Source: Bradyrhizobium sp. RD5-C2 (GTDB taxonomy: Bacteria > Pseudomonadota > Alphaproteobacteria > Rhizobiales > Xanthobacteraceae). From it: a stretch of 64,000 bases of DNA. The translations under genes were made by a program, and so were the position numbers. Shown in pieces: positions 16,342 to 25,238 of this stretch. Below the pieces are notes generated by a model. That model had not been told where the DNA came from and ran no database searches. It saw nothing but the letters and a program-made list of their open reading frames with translations. The stretch is taken from contig NZ_BOVL01000019.1 of assembly GCF_019972155.1 (NCBI RefSeq), positions 693,470 to 757,469 of the forward strand, read 5' to 3'. Position 1 is the first letter of the stretch. The number at the start of each line of letters is the position of its first letter.

Positions 16342-17751
16342 ATGCGAGCCAGCGTTCCAGAACGGGTTGAAGAGGGCGGCAGCGACGCCCTGCGCGATCC
16401 GCAGCGTTCGAAGAGCCGGCCGCTCGTTGTCGATGTCGACGAGGTGATGGTTCCGGGAAGCGCCTTCCCGGCGGATATTGCTTCCTGGATGACAAGCCGC
16501 TTTCGCGCCGTCAGTACGGCGATTGCCACCGCCTTCGGACTGGCAGCGCGTATTGCCGATACATCGGGCTTCGATCCATCCCGCGCACGGTTTGACCACG
16601 ACGCCGTGACCTTCCTTTTGCAGGTGCTGGGCGAAGGTCGTCCGGTGTATCTCTGTTCGGAAACCCATCCCGAGCCGTTCGTCAGCGCCGTTGCCCAGCA
16701 TCTCGGCGTCTTCACGGCCTGGGCTGCCACTCCGGGCGGCCGGTCGCCGGCTTCGCAGAGCGAAGACCTGCCGCCCGCGCTCTTGCAGGGCTTCGACTAC
16801 ATCGGCAGCGAAGCGGTTGCGCTGCCCGGCTTCGCGTCACGCGTGGCGCGCACCGGTCGATCCGCCGCGGCTGCACCCGCGCCGGCCGGCGTGCACTCAT
16901 GGCTGAAGCTGCTTCGGGTGCATCAATATGCGAAGAACGCCCTCGTGTTGGTGCCGCTGCTGACCGCGCACAAGTTCGCATTCGGGTCGGCGGCGACGTC
17001 GCTGTTTGCGCTGATCGCATTCTCGCTCTGTGCGTCGGCCGCCTATATCCTGAACGACATTCTCGACATCAAGGCCGACCGCGCCCATCCGGCGAAGCGC
17101 AACCGCCCGATCGCAAGCGGCGCCGTCCCCGCGACGCAAGCTGCCGGCGCGATGGCGCTGGTGCTGGTTGCCGCGTTCGCGATCGCATTGTGCATATCGG
17201 TCGGGTTCGCCGGCGTCCTGCTCGGCTATTTCGCGCTGACCACCTCCTATTCACTCTGGCTCAAGCGCATCGCGATCGTCGACGTCGTCGTGCTGGCGAC
17301 GCTTTACACCGTTCGCGTGATCGGCGGCGCGGTCGCGATCAGCGTGCCGATGTCGGAGTGGCTGCTTGCGTTCTCGCTGTTCATCTTCATGTCGCTGGCA
17401 CTGGTGAAGCGCCATATCGAGCTCGCCAGCCAGCCGGACGGCGCGGTGCTGGCGGCGCGCGGCTACCGGATCGAGGACAAATCGATGGTCGCGATCCTCG
17501 CGGCTGCGTCGGGCTTCAACGCCGTCGTGATCTTCACGCTCTACATTTCGTCCGATACGGTTCGCGCGCTCTACAGCCACCCGCAACTGCTCTGGGTCTG
17601 CTGTCCGATCCTGATGTACTGGATCGGCCGCGTGATGCTGTTCGCGCAGCGCGAATTGATCGATGATGATCCCGTGATGTTCGCGCTGCGGGATCGCGCC
17701 AGCTGGGTCGCGCTTGGCGCGATCGGCGTCATCATGCTCGCCGCCATCTAG
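16342..17751 (+). CDS. UbiA-family prenyltransferase with N-terminal HAD-like domain (DPPR-synthase/NoeC-like)
   Basis: Starting at ATG 16342 (a TTG at 16234 is a longer option) the 469-residue protein has two parts. Residues 25-165 resemble a HAD phosphatase: motif I-like VVDVDEV (Asp31, Asp33), CSETHP and FDYIGSEAVALP. Residues 185-469 are a UbiA membrane domain with several transmembrane helices and NDILDIKADRAHPAKRNRPI (first Asp-rich motif, 238-257). HPxKRxRPIASG is the pattern of decaprenyl-phosphate phosphoribosyltransferases and NoeC. It should transfer 5-phosphoribose from PRPP to polyprenyl phosphate. The HAD part may be the following phosphatase step or a relic. DprE1- and DprE2-like genes follow at once. 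Confidence 0.85.
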   Translation: MRASVPERVEEGGSDALRDPQRSKSRPLVVDVDEVMVPGSAFPADIASWMTSRFRAVSTAIATAFGLAARIADTSGFDPSRARFDHDAVTFLLQVLGEGRPVYLCSETHPEPFVSAVAQHLGVFTAWAATPGGRSPASQSEDLPPALLQGFDYIGSEAVALPGFASRVARTGRSAAAAPAPAGVHSWLKLLRVHQYAKNALVLVPLLTAHKFAFGSAATSLFALIAFSLCASAAYILNDILDIKADRAHPAKRNRPIASGAVPATQAAGAMALVLVAAFAIALCISVGFAGVLLGYFALTTSYSLWLKRIAIVDVVVLATLYTVRVIGGAVAISVPMSEWLLAFSLFIFMSLALVKRHIELASQPDGAVLAARGYRIEDKSMVAILAAASGFNAVVIFTLYISSDTVRALYSHPQLLWVCCPILMYWIGRVMLFAQRELIDDDPVMFALRDRASWVALGAIGVIMLAAI

Positions 17752-17753
17752 CG

Positions 17754-19139
17754 ATGCCGGCGGCTGCCTTGCCAGGACGCGAAAGCGCGACCTCCAATCC
17801 GGGCGGGGTTTGCCTCTCCGGCTGGGGCAACTATCCCAAGGTATCGACCGAATTACTGGCTCCACATACGCCCGCAGCCGCACGCGATGATCTGCTCCGG
17901 CGGTCCGGTGTCATCGCGCGCGGCGCGGGCCGCGCCTATGGCGATGCCGCGATCGGCACGCAAGCCACGATCTCGTCGCGCGGCCTGAACCGGATGCGAA
18001 GCTTCGATGCCGCAACGGCCCAATTGACGGTCGAAGCCGGCGTGACCATCGCCGACATTCTTGCCGCGTTCGAGCCGCGCGGCTTCTTCCTGAAAGTTGT
18101 GCCCGGCACGAAATTCGTGACGGTCGGCGGCGCGATCGCAGCCGACGTTCACGGTAAGAATCACCATCGCGACGGCGGCTTCGGTATGATCGTCGAATCA
18201 TTCCGCCTCGCACTGCCGGGCGGTGAGATCGTTTCCTGCTCGAGGTCGGAAAACGCCGCGCTGTTCGCGGCGACGCTGGGCGGCATGGGCCTGACCGGCA
18301 TGATCCTCGACGCGACGTTGCAACTGCTCCCGATCGAGACGGCCTGGCTGCGGCAAGACACCCGCGTCGCCGGCAATCTCGATGCGGCGATCGATCAGCT
18401 GGAAAACAGCGCCTCCTCCACCTATTCGGTGGCCTGGATCGATTGCCTTGCGCGCGGCGCGGCGCTCGGGCGGTCGCTGGTCTATCTGGCCGAGCACGCC
18501 ACGCGCCGCGACATGGATATGCTGGGGCCCGGCCTCGCGCCGTTTCCCAGCCCTCGTACGCAGCGGCTCTCGGTGCCGGAGCTGTTTCCCGGATGGCTGC
18601 TCAATCGCACATCGATGCGGGTATTCAACGAGCTGTATTTCCGCCGCGGTGCTGCGCAGCAGGGCAGACAGCGCCTCGTGCACTGGGATCCCTATTTCTT
18701 TCCGCTCGATGCGATCTCCGATTGGAACAGGATCTACGGCCGGCGCGGCTTCGTGCAGTATCAGTGCGTGATCCCGCTCGAGCGCGCGCGCCGCGTGCTC
18801 GCCGATATTCTGGACCGGGTATCCCGGCGCGGCGATGCGTCGTTTCTTGCGGTGCTCAAGCAGCTCGGCGATGGCGGCGGGCCGATGTCGTTTCCGCTGC
18901 GCGGCTACACCCTGACGATGGACTTTCCCGTCAGCGACACGCTGTTCGCGTTTCTCGATCAGCTCGACGCGCTGGTGGTCGACGCCGGCGGCCGGCTCTA
19001 TCTCGCAAAGGACGCGCGGCAATCCCGCGCGACATTCGAATCCGGATATCCCGGCCTTGCGGCCCTGCGCGACATCCGCCGGCAGACCGGGGCGACCACG
19101 CGCCTTGCCTCCCATCTTTCAGAACGGCTTGGAATTTGA
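17754..19139 (+). CDS. DprE1-like decaprenylphosphoryl-ribose oxidase (FAD)
   Basis: A 461-residue FAD-linked oxidase that tracks mycobacterial DprE1 closely: ARGAGRAYGDAAIG (56-69), VPGTKFVTVGGAIAADVHGK (116-135) followed by NHH, SFLAVLKQLG, and RLYLAKDAR (414-422), whose Lys419 matches the catalytic-site Lys418 of DprE1. GYTLTMDFP places Thr388 where mycobacterial DprE1 has Cys387. It should oxidise the 2'-hydroxyl of a polyprenyl-phosphoryl ribose to the keto form. It starts two bases after the prenyltransferase stop and overlaps the next gene by one base, so coupling is near certain. Confidence 0.9.
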   Translation: MPAAALPGRESATSNPGGVCLSGWGNYPKVSTELLAPHTPAAARDDLLRRSGVIARGAGRAYGDAAIGTQATISSRGLNRMRSFDAATAQLTVEAGVTIADILAAFEPRGFFLKVVPGTKFVTVGGAIAADVHGKNHHRDGGFGMIVESFRLALPGGEIVSCSRSENAALFAATLGGMGLTGMILDATLQLLPIETAWLRQDTRVAGNLDAAIDQLENSASSTYSVAWIDCLARGAALGRSLVYLAEHATRRDMDMLGPGLAPFPSPRTQRLSVPELFPGWLLNRTSMRVFNELYFRRGAAQQGRQRLVHWDPYFFPLDAISDWNRIYGRRGFVQYQCVIPLERARRVLADILDRVSRRGDASFLAVLKQLGDGGGPMSFPLRGYTLTMDFPVSDTLFAFLDQLDALVVDAGGRLYLAKDARQSRATFESGYPGLAALRDIRRQTGATTRLASHLSERLGI

Positions 19140-19885
19140 TGACCGGCACAAAATCAATTCTGGTGATTGGCGGCAGCTCGGATATCGGGCACGCGACGGC
19201 GCTGCGCTATGCGAAGGAGGGGTGGCGCGTGACGCTCGCCGCCCGCGATCTTGCGGCCGCGCAGCGCAACGCCGACGATATCAGGACGCGAAGCGGCGTC
19301 GACACAACGGTTCAATCGCTCGACGTGCTGCAGACCGGACAGCTTGCCGGCTTCGTCGCCGGCCTGTCCGCGCTCCCCGACACCGTCGTGTGTGTTGTCG
19401 GAGAACTCGGCGATCAGCTGCGTGCCCAGGTCGATCCCGAGCTTGCGACGACAATCATGCGAACCAATTTCGAGGCCCCCAGCCTGTTGCTCGAACAGTT
19501 CGCGCAAGCCTTCGCGGCGCGCGGCTCGGGAACGATCGTCGGGGTCAGCTCGGTCGCCGGCGATCGCGGGCGGGCTTCGAACTATTACTACGGCGCGGCG
19601 AAGGCCGGCTTCACGCAATTCCTGTCCGGCCTGCGTAACCGCCTGGCGCTCGCCGGCAGAGTCCGCGTCGTCACCGTCAAGCCCGGATTCGTGCGCACTA
19701 AGATGACGGCGCATATGAAGCTGCCGGCGCCCCTGACCGTGCAGCCGGATCGGGTCGCGGAGGATATTTTTCGGGCCGACGTGACGCGGCCGCGGGACGT
19801 GATCTATGTGGCCAGACGATTTTGGCTGGTGATGACGATCATCTGCGCGCTGCCGGAGACGATCTTCAAGCGGATGCGCATCTGA
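19139..19885 (+). CDS. DprE2-like SDR (keto-ribose to arabinose reductase)
   Basis: ATG 19139 overlaps the previous stop (TGATG). The 248-residue SDR has SILVIGGSSDIGHATALRYA at the start and GVSSVAGDRGRASNYYYGAA, with K, at the active site. The latter is the signature of DprE2-type reductases and includes the catalytic Ser, Tyr and Lys. It would reduce the keto intermediate to polyprenyl-phosphoryl-D-arabinose, using NADH. A C-terminal hydrophobic stretch (FWLVMTIICALPETIF) suggests membrane contact, as expected for a lipid-linked substrate. Its 3' end overlaps the convergent GT87-like gene by 20 bp. Confidence 0.88.
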   Translation: MTGTKSILVIGGSSDIGHATALRYAKEGWRVTLAARDLAAAQRNADDIRTRSGVDTTVQSLDVLQTGQLAGFVAGLSALPDTVVCVVGELGDQLRAQVDPELATTIMRTNFEAPSLLLEQFAQAFAARGSGTIVGVSSVAGDRGRASNYYYGAAKAGFTQFLSGLRNRLALAGRVRVVTVKPGFVRTKMTAHMKLPAPLTVQPDRVAEDIFRADVTRPRDVIYVARRFWLVMTIICALPETIFKRMRI

Positions 19886-21110
19886 CGGTCGATCCGCTGA
19901 CCGCTTCCGTTCCCGAACTGCGCAGCAGCACAATCCCGACAATGAGCGCGATCAGCGGAATGATCGCGAAGCCGCCGATCGAGAGCGTGCCGAGTGACGG
20001 CTCGCCCGAGTGGGCGGTCGTCGCTTGCAGGTAGCCGAACGCTCCGATCGGGATCGGCAAGGCGTAGATGAGGCCTCGCTCCCACTCGCGCGCGCTCGCC
20101 AGCAGCGCCGGCAACAGCAGCGCGAGGCCGACGCTGAAGATCAGAAAGTCGTAATCGTAGGCGTAGGGGCTGATGCAGACCGACACGATCGCGACGAGAC
20201 CGAGGCGCTCGCGTGCCGGCATCGTCCGGTAGGCGGCGATGAGAACGACCGCAAGCGCCAGGACCGCGACGGCGCCTTGGGTGACAAACGCTGCCGACGC
20301 GGACATCCCTGCTGTTCGCAGCGCGGCATAGATCGAGATCATGCGATGCATCGGGTAATTCCCTTGCTCGAGGAACACCGACGAGTCGCGCACGCTTTGC
20401 AGGAACGCGCTCCAGATCTCCACGCCGAAGACCGCCGTACAGATCGCCGAGCTGATCAGCACGACGGCGGCGGCCGTCGCCACGACGATCCAGGAACGCC
20501 GCAGCACGGCGTAGACCGCGAACGCGATGGCGAGATGCGGCTTGATGATCATCAGACCGAGGGCGGCCCCGGCGAGGACCGGCCGCTCTTCAAGGAACAG
20601 GCAGACCATTCCGATCAGCGCGGCGGTCAGCAGGCCGTTCTGTCCGCATGCCAGTGTGATCCCGATCGTCGGAAAGAACACGATCAGCACCAGCACAAAA
20701 TTATTGCCGGCGAGACGGCGCAGCACGGCAAGGTAAAGCGTCAGCGTCGAGGCAGCGAACAGCAGATAGGCAATCCCGACCGGGATCAGCGCGAACGGCG
20801 CCAGCAGCAGGCTGAACTGCGGCGGATAGGTCCACGACATGAAGCCATCGTGCCCGCCCGATGCCTCCTTCTGGATGACGATGAGCTTCGCGAACTGATA
20901 GGCCTGATCCACGGTGCCCAGCCACACCAGCTTTGCAGTGATGTAGAAGGCGGCAAAGTCGACGAGCTCGCGGCCATGCCCGAGCCCGACTTGGGCGAGC
21001 CACACCGCCTTGAAGACGATGGCGATGACCAGAAGCGCGAGGATTCCGCGGATATAGGCGGTCCGCTTTGACGTGGTCGACCGAATTGCTTCGAGGGTAG
21101 TTGCGAACAT
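19866..21110 (-). CDS. GT87/DUF2029-type membrane glycosyltransferase
   Basis: A 414-residue polytopic membrane protein with roughly ten hydrophobic segments. ELVDFAAFYITAKLVWLG supplies the acidic residue in the first periplasmic loop, and MSWTYPPQFSLLLAPFALIP and SPYAYDYDFLI are typical of GT87 (PF09594). The family uses polyprenyl-phosphate sugars; it includes mycobacterial PimE (mannose) and AftC (arabinofuranose). Placed tail-to-tail with the arabinose-donor operon, it is a natural candidate to use that donor on an unknown acceptor. The donor specificity is inference from position. Confidence 0.8.
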   Translation of the reverse strand: MFATTLEAIRSTTSKRTAYIRGILALLVIAIVFKAVWLAQVGLGHGRELVDFAAFYITAKLVWLGTVDQAYQFAKLIVIQKEASGGHDGFMSWTYPPQFSLLLAPFALIPVGIAYLLFAASTLTLYLAVLRRLAGNNFVLVLIVFFPTIGITLACGQNGLLTAALIGMVCLFLEERPVLAGAALGLMIIKPHLAIAFAVYAVLRRSWIVVATAAAVVLISSAICTAVFGVEIWSAFLQSVRDSSVFLEQGNYPMHRMISIYAALRTAGMSASAAFVTQGAVAVLALAVVLIAAYRTMPARERLGLVAIVSVCISPYAYDYDFLIFSVGLALLLPALLASAREWERGLIYALPIPIGAFGYLQATTAHSGEPSLGTLSIGGFAIIPLIALIVGIVLLRSSGTEAVSGSTVRCASA

Positions 21111-21321
21111 CAAGCCGGGCCCTGTTTCGGCAGTTCAGGCTAGGTCGAATAGGTTAAGCAGTCGAAAAATCCGGCAGGAGAGCGTGGTCTGGCCTGGCAG
21201 CAGGGATGCACGGCATCGGCCCGTGCGCGGGTTGTCGGAACCGGGCGGTATCTTGGTGCAGCGGTGCGACTTTCGCTGGAGCTCCGTCGGCGGCGGTGAT
21301 AACGGCTGGGACAACCACCCC

Positions 21322-22170
21322 ATGACGGGCCGCATGCCGAAACCACCGCCTCCTTCCAATCGCGGGCCCAGCCCACCCCCGGCTCTGCACCGCGCCATGG
21401 TCGCGTTGCAGATGGGGCAGGTCGTCGAAGCCGAGCGGCTGGCGGCGGAAGTGTTGAAGGCAAACCGGACCGATGTCGGCGCGGCCTCGATCCTGGCACG
21501 GGCGCTGATGGCCCAGAACCGCAACGAGGAGGCGATCGCGCCGCTCGAGCGCGCCGCGCGCCGCGTCGAGGATCCCGGCATTGAGACCCTGCTCGGGGCG
21601 GCGCTCGGCGGTGCCGGTCGGCGCAGCGAGGCGATCGATCTGTTGCGGCGAACGAGCGCGCGGCGGCCACCGTTCCTGCCCGCATTTCAGGGGCTGGCAG
21701 GGCAATTGGGCGCGGCCGGCCGCATCGACGAGGCGGTTGCCGTCGTCGAGAGCGCGCTTGCTTTCGCGCCCGGCAGCGTCGAGTTGCTGCTCTTGCTCGC
21801 GCAGCTCTTGCCCCATCGCAATGAGCGCGGCCGCGCGCGAGAGATTCTGGAGAAGCTCCGTACTGTGGCGCCGGGCCATCCCGATATTCTGGCCGCGCTC
21901 GCGCGCGTGCTGCTGCTCGATGGCGAATATGCGGGTGCGGCGGATCTCTACCGTCAGGTGCTGGCGCAGCGCCCCGACGATCCGCTAACACGGACCAGCT
22001 TCTCCGCCTGTCTTCTGGAAATGGGTGACCGCGCCGCTGGCGAAGCCAATCTGCGCCTGGCGTTGCGCGGCCGGCCGCAAATGATCGGCCGCACCACGTC
22101 CGCGCTGGCCATGGCATCGCACGGCCGCTTCTTCTTCCGTCCCAGCGCGGCTGCGAAATTTCTGAGCTAG
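21322..22170 (+). CDS. Tetratricopeptide-repeat protein
   Basis: A 282-residue protein made largely of TPR units (for example RAMVALQMGQVVEAERLAAE, ALGGAGRRSEAIDLLRRTSA, ARVLLLDGEYAGAADLYRQV). The first 17 residues are Pro-rich and there is no signal peptide. The start is ATG 21322; upstream in-frame sequence is not convincing. TPR arrays mediate protein-protein contacts. It lies divergent from the GT87-like gene, so a link with glycan assembly is possible but unsupported. Confidence 0.78.
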   Translation: MTGRMPKPPPPSNRGPSPPPALHRAMVALQMGQVVEAERLAAEVLKANRTDVGAASILARALMAQNRNEEAIAPLERAARRVEDPGIETLLGAALGGAGRRSEAIDLLRRTSARRPPFLPAFQGLAGQLGAAGRIDEAVAVVESALAFAPGSVELLLLLAQLLPHRNERGRAREILEKLRTVAPGHPDILAALARVLLLDGEYAGAADLYRQVLAQRPDDPLTRTSFSACLLEMGDRAAGEANLRLALRGRPQMIGRTTSALAMASHGRFFFRPSAAAKFLS

Positions 22171-22222
22171 GCAAAGCTCGGGCAAATCATGTTGCGAGAC
22201 TGCGAAGCCGCGTCCCCACGGC

Positions 22223-22330
22223 AACTGTCATCGCCCGGCTCGACCGGGCGATCCAGTAGCCGCGGCTCCTCGGCTCAAGCACTGACGTCTCTGGAATACT
22301 GGATCACCCGCTTTCGCGGGTGATGACACC
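22223..22330. repeat. Intergenic repeat (family B), copy 1
   Basis: CTGTCATCGCCCGG ... CCGGGCGATCCAGTA is followed by GACGTCTCTGGAATACTGGA and TCACCCGCTTTCGCGGGTGA. The same order, with an added inner palindrome, occurs at 61111-61238. Two hairpins are predicted. It follows the TPR gene. Confidence 0.85.
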
Positions 22331-22362
22331 GAATTTGCTCAGGATCGCGCCACATATTCGGC

Positions 22363-22388
22363 GTCGTCCTGGCTTTCGCCAGGACGAC
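22363..22388. repeat. Short hairpin of the GTCGTCCCGG family
   Basis: GTCGTCCTGGC, loop TTTC, GCCAGGACGAC: a perfect 11-bp stem. It carries a C-to-T variant of the usual arm with the matching change on the other side. No gene is seen in 22331-22462. Confidence 0.7.
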
Positions 22389-22462
22389 GGCGGTGGATGC
22401 CGCGCCTCCGACCGGGTGGCTCGCAATGACGCCGGAGACCGCAGCGCGCCTCGCCCGCCGAT

Positions 22463-23176
22463 CTACGTCCGAAACTGGCGGCGATAGAGTCCGGGCTCGC
22501 GGGCCATCCTGTTGGACAGGTCCTGTGCGCGCGATGTTTCATCCGGCGTCATCGCCGCGGTCTGCGCGACCCAGTTCTCGCGCTTCACCGGGAAGCATTG
22601 CGCAACCGGCGTGCCCTTGGGCAGCACGCCGCTGAAATTGGTGTCGTGCCAGCGCGCCGGAAAATGAATCCAGCTGTCGTGAAACTGATCGCAATCGACC
22701 ATGCCGGTCAGCGTGGTGAACGGCAGATCGAACCGATTGACCGGATGCGTGAAGAACAGCGAGTAGCCCGCCGGCGCCTCGATGGTCCACAGATTGACGA
22801 ACTTGATCACGAAGCGGTCCTGTTCGAACAGCGGCGAGCCGATCACCTGGCTCTCGTCGTGAAATCCGACCGGCGAGCGCGGGAATTCGAGCACGCCCCC
22901 CGATGGAAGGTCGTTGTCCCATGTCATCTCGCCATTCTCGATCTTGAGGTCGCAGATCAGCGGCATCAGGAAGCCGGATGTCATCGCGTCGATGAATGGC
23001 GGGCAGCGCTTGACGGTATCTTCCTCGCGATTGCTCATCGCGTTGAAGGCCTGTGTCGGCATCGTCTTGAGCCATCCGGGAAGACCCAATGACGCGGCCA
23101 CCGGCGGCGGAATCTTGCCTTCGAGCTCCGCCGGGCAGCGGAATTTGATGGTCATCGCTTCGTTGTTGTTGGACAC
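22463..23176 (-). CDS. Conserved protein of unknown function (possibly DUF6065)
   Basis: A 237-residue soluble protein with no signal peptide or membrane segment. Many aromatic and proline residues and FTHPVNRFDLPFTTLTGMVD and DSWIHFPARWHD suggest a compact beta-rich fold. I tentatively associate it with DUF6065, but I am not sure. It is monocistronic; a family B repeat lies downstream and the aspartase gene is divergent 322 bp away. No function is proposed. Confidence 0.65.
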   Translation of the reverse strand: MSNNNEAMTIKFRCPAELEGKIPPPVAASLGLPGWLKTMPTQAFNAMSNREEDTVKRCPPFIDAMTSGFLMPLICDLKIENGEMTWDNDLPSGGVLEFPRSPVGFHDESQVIGSPLFEQDRFVIKFVNLWTIEAPAGYSLFFTHPVNRFDLPFTTLTGMVDCDQFHDSWIHFPARWHDTNFSGVLPKGTPVAQCFPVKRENWVAQTAAMTPDETSRAQDLSNRMAREPGLYRRQFRT

Positions 23177-23498
23177 GGTTTTGGCCCTTGGTTCGTTCGG
23201 TGTCGGCAGCGCCCTTGCGCCAGTCGATGCTGATCTAGCACGCGATGACGGGGCGGAGAAAGCAGCCGCATCGCGCGCGGGGCGAGCCGCGGCCTCGACC
23301 TATAAGTTGTTGTTATCATGACGGATAAGGTAACTCGTCAATTTCGCGCGTCGCGCGCATGCCAATCCCGTTTTGATGCGTCTTTCCATTCGCCGATGTG
23401 CAAGACTTTGCCGATAGGCATTGGCTTTCGATGCCTGTCGGGCGCATCATGGCTGGTGTCGCTGACGACGAGATTTGCAGCAGGTAACGGAGGGACCG
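23177..23498. other. Divergent intergenic region upstream of aspartase
   Basis: This 322-bp gap separates the unknown-function gene from aspA. It holds the presumed divergent promoters and a hairpin at 23411-23441. No gene, tRNA or clear repeat is visible, and no confident -35/-10 pair was found. Confidence 0.5.
23411..23441 (+). promoter_or_regulatory. Leader hairpin upstream of aspA
   Basis: CCGATAGGCAT, nine-base loop, ATGCCTGTCGG forms an 11-bp stem with one G-T pair, 58 bases before the aspA start. If transcribed it lies in the 5' leader. Regulatory meaning is a guess. Confidence 0.4.
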
Positions 23499-25043
<1,545 letters not shown>

Positions 25044-25095
25044 GCGCAGGCGTTACCGATCCCGCCCAACGAACATCCATTTTGACTCTTGCAGG

Positions 25096-25127
25096 ACGGA
25101 CCCGCCGGCGCATGCCGGCGGGTCCGT
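25096..25127 (+). terminator. Terminator hairpin after aspA
   Basis: ACGGACCCGCCGGC, loop GCAT, GCCGGCGGGTCCGT gives a perfect 14-bp GC-rich stem 52 bp after the aspA stop. There is no strong U tract. Confidence 0.65.
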
Positions 25128-25238
25128 GATGACGCTTTGTGAAGCCGGTCACACGTCGATTGGAGATGTATGATACGATGAAGCAACTTTAGATAATCGA
25201 TTTACCGCGCTCGCGGCATAGGGATTGCGAGGTTTGCC

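Noticed and set aside
18443..19885. A 480-residue frame ending in the SDR
   Set aside because: Its first 232 codons overlap the DprE1-like gene in another frame; the conserved SDR begins at 19139.
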